Shown here piece by piece: positions 7,944 to 18,223 of a stretch of 64,000 bases of DNA. Under the pieces are notes generated by a model. It made no database searches, had not been told where the DNA came from, and saw only the letters and a program-made list of their open reading frames with translations. Numbering within the stretch: the first letter of the stretch is position 1; the number at the start of each line of letters is the position of its first letter. This stretch comes from Paraburkholderia fungorum. Its GTDB lineage: Bacteria; Pseudomonadota; Gammaproteobacteria; Burkholderiales; Burkholderiaceae. Both the position numbers and the translations under genes were made by a program. Location: positions 620,001-684,000 of the forward strand of contig NZ_CADFGE010000001.1 of assembly GCF_902833645.1 (NCBI RefSeq), written 5' to 3'.

Positions 7944-9233
7944 TCAGACTGCTAATGCACTATCCGCGGTGCTTTGCTCGTGACTATGTTTGCGGGACGA
8001 CAGCCGCTCGCCGAGACGACGGCTGGAGGGCCAACTGTCGAGCTCAACCTCGCTGCGAATGTCACGACAAACGCTCACCAGCCTTTCGATCTGCGCGTCG
8101 GTCAGCGCAGCGTGGATCGACAGGCGAATCAGCGCGCGATTGCGCGCCGTTGCCGGTGCGCAAAACACGGAACCGAAAATACCCCGCGATTCCAATGCGT
8201 CGCGTAACAGGATCGTGCGTTGTTCGGTGCCTGCTTCGAGCGCGATGATCTGGCTCTCGCTGCCATTCAGGTTATATCCAAGCGATGTCAACCGTTCCCG
8301 CAGCCACGCGGCATTCGAGGCGAGTCGCCTGCGCCGCCGATCGGCGCCCTCAATCACCGACAACGTCGCGTCAAGTCCGCTGATCTCGTGAGGCAACAGC
8401 GTGGAGCTGAAGATCGCAGGATTCGATTCGAACTTGAAGTACTCCTGGAAACGGGCCGGACAACTGATGAACCCGGCCCGGCCGGCAAACGCCTTGGCAA
8501 GACTTGCGGTGCGGAAAGCGACGCGGGACTCGAGTCCAAGTTCGACAACTAGCCCGGCTCCACGCGGACCATGCGTGCCCAGCGAATGCGACTCGTCGAC
8601 CACGAACACGCACTCATGCCTGTCACACACCTCCGCGAACGCGACAAGCGGGCATACGCTACCGTTCGTGCTGTAAATCGAATCGACCAGCACGACGCCC
8701 TGCCCGTAACGCACGATCTGCTGCTCGAGATGCGCCGCGTCGTTGTGTCTGAACGGGACCGGAACCGCGCCCGCACAGCGGATGCCTTCCCATAGCGACA
8801 TGTGCGCCATCATGTCTACGTAGACCGGTGTTCGTGCCGAAGCGATCGACTGGATCAGCCCGATGTTCGCCGCATAACCGGACTGACACAGTACGCCTGC
8901 CTCTGCATGCATGAACGCCGCCAGCCGGTTCTCGAACTTCAGTTGCGGGCAATCGCCATGCAGGAAGATGCCCGACATCAATAGTCCGTTGCCGTCGGAA
9001 CGCAATGTCCGGCTCATACTGCGGATGATGTCGGGGTGGCGCGCGATCGCGAGATAGTCGTTACTCGACAGATGCAACGCATCCGGTCCGGGAATGCGGC
9101 CGCGCATGATGTGGCCGCCTCCCCACGTATCCATTACCCGCTCGCTGTAATATTGCTCGACGCGCGATGCCACAAAGGCCGGGAGCGATGGTGAGGGTTG
9201 GTTCTTTCCCAAGCGGTCAAAAACGGTTTTCAT
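7944..9233 (-). CDS. cqsA: alpha-hydroxyketone autoinducer synthase (CqsA/LqsA/JqsA family)
   Basis: 429-residue PLP-dependent enzyme of the alpha-oxoamine synthase family (relatives: KBL, BioF, HemA). The Schiff-base lysine is K247 in TASLAKAFAGRAGF. D213 and H216 lie in VVDESHSLG, and the N-terminal SSNDYL and cofactor-stacking region match. The SLAKAF motif and lack of the extra KBL/BioF signatures fit CqsA, which condenses an acyl-CoA with an amino-acid-derived substrate to make CAI-1-like hydroxyketones. The best support is context: kinase and response regulator adjacent and convergent. A strong site AAGGAG precedes the ATG. The tail after residue 395 is polar and unconserved-looking. 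Whether the product is CAI-1, LAI-1 or JAI-1-like cannot be told from sequence. Confidence 0.87.
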   Translation of the reverse strand: MKTVFDRLGKNQPSPSLPAFVASRVEQYYSERVMDTWGGGHIMRGRIPGPDALHLSSNDYLAIARHPDIIRSMSRTLRSDGNGLLMSGIFLHGDCPQLKFENRLAAFMHAEAGVLCQSGYAANIGLIQSIASARTPVYVDMMAHMSLWEGIRCAGAVPVPFRHNDAAHLEQQIVRYGQGVVLVDSIYSTNGSVCPLVAFAEVCDRHECVFVVDESHSLGTHGPRGAGLVVELGLESRVAFRTASLAKAFAGRAGFISCPARFQEYFKFESNPAIFSSTLLPHEISGLDATLSVIEGADRRRRRLASNAAWLRERLTSLGYNLNGSESQIIALEAGTEQRTILLRDALESRGIFGSVFCAPATARNRALIRLSIHAALTDAQIERLVSVCRDIRSEVELDSWPSSRRLGERLSSRKHSHEQSTADSALAV

Positions 9234-9511
9234 TTTGGCTCCTTAAAGGTTAGCTACTGCCCGTGGCGGACAGCAGACCCATAGTGAGCCACTCGTTTTT
9301 CGGCGTGTGTCATGTCACTGCTGCATCTGCGAGTAATTCAGCATCTGCCAGGTGAATCGACGCAACCTGTGGTGGATCTTCTATTCGTTTAGCATAAAAC
9401 CGTGCCCGCCCAGAATCGGTCGTGCGATGCTTATGCCGGAATCGCTCGTAATCACGGGCGTTTTTAGATTGAGACGGCATAAGCCGACATACCGCTGATA
9501 AGGACAGGAAA

Positions 9512-9649
9512 GTGAATGTGACATTCGCGGATACAACGCACAGCGATGCCGAGGCGCTGGTACAGATACGCATCGAGGCCATGCGGGAGAGTCTGGAGGG
9601 TATCGTCCCGCACCCATGTGGCGGTACACCGATCAGCTACCCGCGCTGA
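9512..9649 (+). pseudogene. GNAT acetyltransferase remnant (N-terminal fragment)
   Basis: A GTG-started frame of 45 codons with AGGA upstream. Its first 31 residues (including DAEALVQIRIEAMRES) look like the N-terminus of a GNAT N-acetyltransferase. After residue 31 the family pattern stops, and the frame closes at 9647 against the end of the chemoreceptor gene. Probably a gene truncated by deletion. Low certainty because the fragment is short; the family likeness is judged from memory. Confidence 0.4.
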
Positions 9650-9701
9650 TTGTCGAGACGATCCCACGGCAGCGCACCGGTTGTGCGTGCGTGACAACGG
9701 C

Positions 9702-10739
9702 TCAAGCCGTCGGCGACTGCACGATCACGCCATACCACCCCAGGCCACGGTAGCTCTCGTAGCCTGGTGTGGCGGCGAACGATACGGTACGCCCATCGGT
9801 GAGCTGATAAAAGCCTGCGGCACGGCCGCCGGTATTCAGACGGAACTGTTCGTCGAGCACACCCTTGTCGTCCGAACTTGCGATCACGCGATGCTGTGCG
9901 TTGACGATCATGCAGCGCGTGCGCCGCCATTCCTCATCCGTAAGCCGCACGCCTTTGACGACGGCCGACGCCTGAGGCGCCCAATCGAAAAAGATCACCA
10001 GCGCACCGAGCGGTGTGCCATCGACTGCACCGTTTTCGCGGATTGCCGTCGCGTACGTCGCGACGTGTGCGTGCTTCAGAAGCGCCAGTTCTTCGATATC
10101 GCCTGCAACAAAGTCCGCGCCCGAAGGCGTTTTCATTGCGTCGCGGAACCAGCCGGCTTCAGCCACGTTGCGGCCGTGCACCGCGTACGTATCCGGCCGT
10201 CCATTCGCGACGACGTTGCCTGCCGCGTCGATGATCCATAGATCACGGTACACGGTGTAACTGTCGAGAATCACTGACAAACGGCGCGATGCGTACGCCC
10301 GCGTGTCGGCACTCGTATTGGCGAGGCAATCGACCACCGCGGAATCGGTGGCCCACCAGCGCACGTCGCATGAGCGCTCGTATAGATTGCGGTCGATTAC
10401 GTCGATCATGTTCAGCGCGAGGTCGGCGCAACGCTGACCCTCGTGCGAACGTAGCCGTTCGATCATGCTGTCGCCGAGATCGGTCAGCCTGGTCAGCGAG
10501 CCGGCGAGTTCGCGATTGAGCACCGTGGTGATTTCGCCGATTCGCGCCGACACATGCTTGACCTGATTCGCCACGACCGCGAAGCCACGGCCCGCATTGC
10601 CGGCGCGCGCCGCTTCGATCAAGGCGTTGAGGGCGAGAAAGGTGGTTTCGCGATTGATGTCGTTGATATCGGAGATTTTTCCCGTCGCGAGTTTCCTGAC
10701 GTGATGCGTCAGTTCGACGATTTCGAGTGGATTCGACAT
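9702..10739 (-). CDS. soluble methyl-accepting chemotaxis-type protein with C-terminal Cache-like sensor
   Basis: 345 residues from the ATG at 10739. The N-terminus carries the conserved chemoreceptor hairpin tip region (NRETTFLALNALIEAARAG, then GRGFAVVANQVKHVS), but only about 60-70 residues of coiled coil. The C-terminal 200 residues look like a Cache/PAS-like ligand domain (YRDLWIIDAAGNVVANGR and GWFRDAM). There is no signal peptide or membrane helix, so the protein is cytoplasmic with the domain order reversed relative to classical receptors. An in-frame extension to 10901 is low-complexity and lacks a ribosome site. It may couple to CheA/CheW or act as a non-chemotaxis signalling adaptor; ligand unknown. 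Confidence 0.78.
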   Translation of the reverse strand: MSNPLEIVELTHHVRKLATGKISDINDINRETTFLALNALIEAARAGNAGRGFAVVANQVKHVSARIGEITTVLNRELAGSLTRLTDLGDSMIERLRSHEGQRCADLALNMIDVIDRNLYERSCDVRWWATDSAVVDCLANTSADTRAYASRRLSVILDSYTVYRDLWIIDAAGNVVANGRPDTYAVHGRNVAEAGWFRDAMKTPSGADFVAGDIEELALLKHAHVATYATAIRENGAVDGTPLGALVIFFDWAPQASAVVKGVRLTDEEWRRTRCMIVNAQHRVIASSDDKGVLDEQFRLNTGGRAAGFYQLTDGRTVSFAATPGYESYRGLGWYGVIVQSPTA

Positions 10740-10988
10740 GGCATGGCCCCCGTGGCTGAAGATTGTTGTGCCTACATAAAAGCAAGCATCGGGCCGGGTT
10801 GGTTCCACGGGCGTTACGGCCGTGGACATGCACTCCGCAAACGTTTGGCGATGCGTGTCATGGTGCGGACACAATCGGTGATGGCGGGCGACGCACCGCA
10901 TACGTGCATCGCCGGGAGGGAGGCGCCACGGGGCGCTTCATCGTCGACCCGATCGCATCGGCATGCGAAGAAAAACCACGCCGTTCAA

Positions 10989-13254
<2,266 letters not shown>

Positions 13255-13308
13255 CCGCCCCACTATTTGTCGATGAGCGGCGAGCGGCCGGACATTCACG
13301 CCGATGGG

Positions 13309-14205
13309 TCAGCCGGCTGAAACCTTGAACAGTTTCGCGCACATAAAATCGACGAACACTCTGAGTTTCGACGACAACTGCCGGCTCGACGGCCAAAGGA
13401 TCGAGAACTGTCCTGGGGCGATCGGATGCGCGCCGAGCACCGTCGTCAGCATGCCCGCCGCAATTGCATCGCGAACCAGGAAGTCCGGCATGTAGCCAAT
13501 GCCAAATCCCGCGATAACCGTCTCGCGTAACGCTTCCATGTTGTTGCAGGTCAGCGCCGTGCGCAGATTCGCAGGCTCACTTCCGTCCGCCAGCAATTCC
13601 CACGGCTGCAGCTTGCCGGTTGTGGGAAACCGGTAACGCACGCAGGCGTGCGCTTCCAGGTCGCGCAGCGTGGCCGGCACACCCGCCTGCGCGAGATAGC
13701 CCGGCGACGCGCACAGCATGAAGCAGAATGCGCCGAGACGGCGCGACATCAAACTCGAATCGCTCAGCGTGCCGCTGCGGATGACGGCGTCGAAGCCGCC
13801 TTCGACGACGTCCACGAGCCGGTCGTTGAAATCCAGATCGAGCTCGACGTCGGGATAGCGACGCGTGAATTCCGGCAGCACCGGCAACAGGAATCGATAG
13901 CCGATCGCGGGCAGGCTGACACGCAGCTTGCCGCGTGGTGTTTGCGCGGCCTCCGACAGCATGGCCTCGGCATCGCGCAGATCTTCCAGTATCCGGTGAC
14001 AGCGATCGTAGAAATGACGGCCTTCGTCGGTGAGCGTGACCTTGCGTGTGGTGCGATGGAAGAGCCGCACGCCGAGCGAGTGTTCCAGCTTCGCAATCGC
14101 CTTGCCGACCGCCGACGCCGAGATGCCGAGCTTGTGCCCGGCGGCGACGAAGCTAAGCGCCTCTGCCGTGCGCACAAACGCGACGATTCCGTTGAGGTTG
14201 TCCAT
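13309..14205 (-). CDS. LysR family transcriptional regulator
   Basis: 298-residue LysR-type protein of the CrgA/PP0998-like subgroup. HTH LSFVAAGHKLGISASAVGKA, then LFHRTTRKVTLTDEG; effector domain with VVEGGFDAVIRSG and the C-terminal SSRQLSSKLRVFVDFM. It is convergent to dgdA and divergent from an MFS drug/metabolite transporter, which it probably controls. Confidence 0.9.
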   Translation of the reverse strand: MDNLNGIVAFVRTAEALSFVAAGHKLGISASAVGKAIAKLEHSLGVRLFHRTTRKVTLTDEGRHFYDRCHRILEDLRDAEAMLSEAAQTPRGKLRVSLPAIGYRFLLPVLPEFTRRYPDVELDLDFNDRLVDVVEGGFDAVIRSGTLSDSSLMSRRLGAFCFMLCASPGYLAQAGVPATLRDLEAHACVRYRFPTTGKLQPWELLADGSEPANLRTALTCNNMEALRETVIAGFGIGYMPDFLVRDAIAAGMLTTVLGAHPIAPGQFSILWPSSRQLSSKLRVFVDFMCAKLFKVSAG

Positions 14206-14237
14206 CCCGCTCTGACATCCGTAAAGCCGATTGAATT

Positions 14238-14254
14238 AAGGAATTTAACTCCTT
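14238..14254. promoter_or_regulatory. candidate operator between LysR and MFS genes
   Basis: AAGGA and TCCTT are reverse complements with 7 bases between them, in an AT-rich stretch between the divergent LysR and MFS starts. The arms are short, so this is a weak call, but the place fits a LysR site. Confidence 0.35.
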
Positions 14255-14371
14255 TATCACCGGAATTCCACGGTGTTTTTGTTTGATTGAATCCGAATTA
14301 TCGTTGATCGCTCTGCCGGGAATGCTTGCGCCGACGGCGTCGCGCGGACCGGCTTCCTTTGGGGAGCGTCG

Positions 14372-15946
14372 ATGAGCAACACTTTTTCGTCCGTTTCACT
14401 GGGACGGCCAGTCGCCATTCTGACGGCCGTTTGTCTCGCAGCGCTCGCGCTGCCGCTCAGTTTTTCGGCGGGTGCGCTGGCAACGCCCGCGATTGGCCGG
14501 GAGCTCGCGGGCGGCCCGGTCGAGATGAACTGGATCACGAACGCGTTCATGCTGAGCTTTGGCAGCCTATTGATGGCGGCGGGCGCACTCGCGGACCGGT
14601 TTGGACGCAAGCGTCTATTTGCGATCGGTGTCAGCGGATTCGCGCTGGTCTCGCTGCTGCTCGGCTTTGCGCCGTCGATCCTGGCCGTCGATCTGCTGCG
14701 CGCGGTGCAGGGTGTTGCCGCCGCGGCCGCGCTGGCGGGCGGCACTGCGGCTCTTGCCCAGGAGTTCGACGGCCGCGCGCGCACCCGCGCGTTCAGTCTG
14801 CTCGGCACGACCTTCGGGCTTGGGCTGGCATTCGGGCCCGTGCTGGCGGGCTTCATGATCGAGCGCTTCGGTTGGCGAGCGATCTTCGCGACGGGCGCCG
14901 TGGCGGGCGTACTCTCGCTGCTGTTCGGCGTGCCGCAGATGCGTGAATCGCGCGACCCGGATGCGCGGCGTATCGACTGGGCGGGAATCACTACGTTCAC
15001 CGGGGCGTTGTCGTGCTTCACGTTCGGCGTGATTCAGTCCTCGGAGAGCGGCTGGTCAAATCCGCTGGTCGTCGGATTTCTGGTCGGCGCGGCATTGCTG
15101 GGCACCGCGTTCTGGGTCATCGAAACGCACGTCGCGCGGCCCATGCTTGATCTGTCGTTGTTCCGCTATCCGCGTTTTGTCGGCGTGCAGGTGCTGCCGA
15201 TCGCGACCTGCTACTGCTACATCGTGCTGCTCGTCGTGCTGCCGCTGCGTTTTGTCGGTGCCGACGGTTACAGCGAAATCGAGGCCGGCTGGCTGATGCT
15301 CGCGCTGTCGGCCCCGATGCTGGTCGTGCCGCTCGGTGCCGCAACGCTGACGCGCTGGATGTCAGCCGGCGTCATCTCGGGCATCGGCTTGTTGATCGCC
15401 GCGGCCGGCCTGTACTGGCTGACCACGGTGTTGCGCGACGGTGCGAGCCATGCAGCGATCGCGCCCTTGCTCACAATCGGTGTCGGTGCGGGAATGCCGT
15501 GGGGATTGATGGACGGCTTGTCGGTGAGCGTCGTGCCGAAGGAGCGCGCCGGCATGGCGACGGGAATTTTCAGTACCACGCGCGTGGCAGGTGAGTGCAT
15601 TGCACTCGCAACGGTCAGCGCGATTCTGGCAGCGCTCACGCAGGCTCGCGTGCAGTCGATCGTGAGACCCGATACTCGATCCGCCGACGTGTCCGAAGCG
15701 GCGGCGCGTCTCGCAGCGGGCGATCTCGCGCGCGCATCGGCGCTTCTTCCGCATGTCGGCCGGGCGGCATTGCAGCACATCTATACCGATGCGTTCGGCC
15801 TTTTGCTCGCGGGGCTGACTGTCGTTACGCTGCTGTGCGCGATTGCGGTGTTCGTGATTCTTGGCCGGACTCGCACCGACGACGATTCATCAACGGATCG
15901 TGAGCGCTGTGCACGCGTGATGGCGAGTGATCGGGAATCTGTTTGA
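14372..15946 (+). CDS. MFS transporter, DHA2 (EmrB/QacA-like) family
   Basis: 524-residue permease with about 14 hydrophobic segments. Motif A variant ADRFGRKRLF lies between helices 2 and 3, and motif C-like GLGLAFGPVLAGFM on helix 5, as in drug:H+ antiporters of the DHA2 group. The first 50 residues contain helix 1 and the family-typical ALPLSFSAGALATPAIGREL. It exports hydrophobic drugs or metabolites across the inner membrane; no partner membrane-fusion protein lies nearby. The divergent LysR gene is the likely regulator. Confidence 0.88.
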   Translation: MSNTFSSVSLGRPVAILTAVCLAALALPLSFSAGALATPAIGRELAGGPVEMNWITNAFMLSFGSLLMAAGALADRFGRKRLFAIGVSGFALVSLLLGFAPSILAVDLLRAVQGVAAAAALAGGTAALAQEFDGRARTRAFSLLGTTFGLGLAFGPVLAGFMIERFGWRAIFATGAVAGVLSLLFGVPQMRESRDPDARRIDWAGITTFTGALSCFTFGVIQSSESGWSNPLVVGFLVGAALLGTAFWVIETHVARPMLDLSLFRYPRFVGVQVLPIATCYCYIVLLVVLPLRFVGADGYSEIEAGWLMLALSAPMLVVPLGAATLTRWMSAGVISGIGLLIAAAGLYWLTTVLRDGASHAAIAPLLTIGVGAGMPWGLMDGLSVSVVPKERAGMATGIFSTTRVAGECIALATVSAILAALTQARVQSIVRPDTRSADVSEAAARLAAGDLARASALLPHVGRAALQHIYTDAFGLLLAGLTVVTLLCAIAVFVILGRTRTDDDSSTDRERCARVMASDRESV

Positions 15947-16123
15947 CGTGTCGTTTATTTATTCAATTGGCATCGCCGGCCTGAGTGTGAAGTATGCCGA
16001 CACTTCGTTCACTTCATTCGGAGGCGAACTTCATAGTCGCTCAGGTGGCGCGAAAGGGTCGAGAGTAGCTGTCTGAGCAGCGAACCGGTCGATGCCCGTA
16101 CTCCAGCAAAGAGAACGCGGCAT

Positions 16124-16150
16124 AAAAAAAGCCGCAGACGACGCTGCGGC
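16124..16150 (-). terminator. rho-independent terminator
   Basis: On the minus strand GCCGCAG and CTGCGGC form a 7-bp stem followed by seven T residues. It lies 225 bases beyond the stop of the DUF1254 gene and facing the end of the MFS gene. Confidence 0.75.
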
Positions 16151-16303
16151 CAACAAACACACACGCCGAACGTTGGGGAACGCTGACGTGTTTCCTGATG
16201 CTATCGAAGCGCGCTGCAACTGCAAATCGGGTATTTTGTATGAAGCTTTAGAGCGCCTTGCTGGACAGGCCTGTGGTCGTGATTGCGCCGAGCGGGAGTC
16301 GCG

Positions 16304-16360
16304 AAAAAACCACATAGACCGCGTGTGGCCGCGCAAGCGCTCGGCGGGCGCTTGCGCGCC
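16304..16360 (-). terminator. tandem 3' hairpins after the DUF1254 gene
   Basis: A strong hairpin with perfect arms GCGCAAGCGC (16331-16340) and GCGCTTGCGC (16348-16357) lies about 15 bases beyond the minus-strand stop. Just past it a CCACA/TGTGG stem (16312-16330) is followed by six T residues on the minus strand. Together they look like the first termination point. Confidence 0.6.
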
Positions 16361-16374
16361 TCGCGAATCGGACT

Positions 16375-17832
16375 TCAGTTTGCGCGTACCACGGGCGGCG
16401 GCGTCCACGATCCGTCTGTTATTGCAGCCTTCGGCCAGTAGGCGCGAATGTACAGAGAGAACACGTCCTTGGGCGCGGGAACCCAGTTCGATTCCTTGTC
16501 CTCACCCGGCGAGTCGCTCTGGAAATACAGCGTGAGTGAACCGTCCGCGTTGTACTTGAGTGATTTGCTCTTGGTGCCGAGCGAGAAGCGGTTCAGCTTG
16601 TTCGCTTCAAAAAGGTGTTCCTTGTTGTAGACCGTCAATGACCAGAAGCCGTTGACCGGTGGCGTTTGCCCTTTCGCGAAGGTCACCGTGTACCGATTCG
16701 TGCCGTCGAGGCGTTGGCCCGTCGAGTCGAAGTCGGTATAGATATAACGGGTTTCTTGCGGCGCGTTGTCGTACATATTCGACTTCGCCGTTGCGGTGCG
16801 GGACAGGTAGTCGGTACCCCAGCGCGCGCCGTTGGGCGGAGACGTCCAGCCATTTCCCACCGGCCGGCCATTGTTCCGGAATTCGAACAGCGGGCTGATC
16901 AGATCGGCCTCGGCGGCTACCGCGGTTTCCGTCAATGTGGCCTTGATCTTCGGGTCTTTGGCCGCGGCATCCAGGACGGACTCAATCGTGCGATAGATGG
17001 CTTCCTCACCGGGCAGTGGGGGCACCATTTTCATGACCAGCGGGAGTTCGTCGAAGTACTTCTCCGGAATAACCCATTTAACTTCTCCTTTCCCGTCTGT
17101 AGCGGGGGGCGGGAAAGACGGGGTCGCCTTCCAGTCTTTGGTCTTCATCTTCCCCGTAAATTCGCTGAGCGGATAAACCATGACCTGGCTTAGTAAAGGC
17201 TGAATTGCGGCCTTGTCCTCTGGCGTATCGTCCTGGAAAATGCGCGGGAATATGGCGACCAGGTTAGTCGGCGAGCGGTGTACCGCCACAATTCCAGCCG
17301 GAACCTTGCCTTTCCAGTCCGGGCCCACCAGAAGATGCAATCCGGGTTTGGTGCCGTATTGCGTGCCAATTTGACCGAATGAATCCGTGCGTGCGTCCGA
17401 AAGCTGATAAGTGTAAAAACGCTTGCCGAAATTCGGCACCTGAATGACAACGGGCGTTTTATCAAGCTCCATGAAACCCGCGCCGTACACCGTGTCCTGG
17501 TTGGGACACGTCACGAAGTTTTCGGCCGAGTCGATATAGTCGGTCAGCATGGAAACCTGGTTATGCGGCGAACCGGGAATCACGCCGCCAATCCGGCCTG
17601 GTTCCGGCAAGTTCTTGACAGCCAGCGAGCGGTTGTAGTTGTTCACCAGCGTCCAGCCCCACAGATAGGCGAAGCGTCCCACTGTGGCGACGTACTCTTT
17701 TGTCATCACCGTGCCCGGTGGCGTGCCCATGATTTCCGATGCGGATTGCGCCGGCACGGCCGGCTGAGCCTGCGCTGCCATGATGAACGTGGTCGAGACC
17801 GCGACACCCAGAATAACGTGCTTGAGATTCAC
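16375..17832 (-). CDS. exported DUF1254/DUF1214 domain protein
   Basis: 485 residues, beginning with a cleavable signal peptide (AVSTTFIMAAQAQP, cut near residue 22), so it acts in the periplasm or outside. The body has the DUF1254 half (FAYLWGWTLVNNYNRS, CPNQDTVYGAGFMELD) and the C-terminal DUF1214 half (GFWSLTVYNKEHLF, SPGEDKESNWVPAPKDVFSLYIRAYWP). The biochemical function of these domains is unknown to me. Start is a GTG behind GAGGAG. It is divergent from a lipoprotein of the same two-domain family, suggesting a duplicated pair. Confidence 0.88.
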   Translation of the reverse strand: MNLKHVILGVAVSTTFIMAAQAQPAVPAQSASEIMGTPPGTVMTKEYVATVGRFAYLWGWTLVNNYNRSLAVKNLPEPGRIGGVIPGSPHNQVSMLTDYIDSAENFVTCPNQDTVYGAGFMELDKTPVVIQVPNFGKRFYTYQLSDARTDSFGQIGTQYGTKPGLHLLVGPDWKGKVPAGIVAVHRSPTNLVAIFPRIFQDDTPEDKAAIQPLLSQVMVYPLSEFTGKMKTKDWKATPSFPPPATDGKGEVKWVIPEKYFDELPLVMKMVPPLPGEEAIYRTIESVLDAAAKDPKIKATLTETAVAAEADLISPLFEFRNNGRPVGNGWTSPPNGARWGTDYLSRTATAKSNMYDNAPQETRYIYTDFDSTGQRLDGTNRYTVTFAKGQTPPVNGFWSLTVYNKEHLFEANKLNRFSLGTKSKSLKYNADGSLTLYFQSDSPGEDKESNWVPAPKDVFSLYIRAYWPKAAITDGSWTPPPVVRAN

Positions 17833-18223
17833 GCCTACTCCTCGTCAAGAATGATGGGTTATGCCTGAATACGCCAGCAGAGCATTGGGAAATGCTTGTG
17901 GCAACTTACTTTGTGGCAACGTACTTATTGAAGTGAGCAAATTCGCAACAGGCGAAGCAATAGCGATCGATTAAAATCGCGAATGCCAGTGCCCAGCCCG
18001 CTTATCACAAGTCAATGAATTATTCAAACCAGAAAAAGCCTGCAGCTTGCCGGAAGCTATTGCGCACGGCTGGTTGACAAAAAGATGACCAGTCTTTGTT
18101 ATTTGTCAAATATCCGAGTTGCATGTAATTCCCAGGATATCCGCCTTAGCTGCGCTGACACTCTATCAACATTTGCAGGTTCCATGTAAGCTTTGCCGCA
18201 CCCATTCAGACAGGGCTAATTAA
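17833..18223. other. intergenic region between divergent DUF1254 genes
   Basis: 391 bases, relatively AT-rich compared with the flanks, without a plausible gene. It must carry the promoters of both envelope protein genes. I see no clear operator palindrome. Confidence 0.55.

Larger units (their letters stand above)
15947..16374. other. intergenic region with 3'-end hairpins, no gene
   Basis: 428 bases between the convergent MFS and DUF1254 genes. No frame here looks coding. The right half holds several inverted repeats that serve as 3' ends for the minus-strand gene (listed separately). Confidence 0.6.

Noticed and set aside
9546..10241. 231-codon plus-strand frame after the synthase
   Set aside because: Mostly antisense of the chemoreceptor gene; Arg/His-rich.
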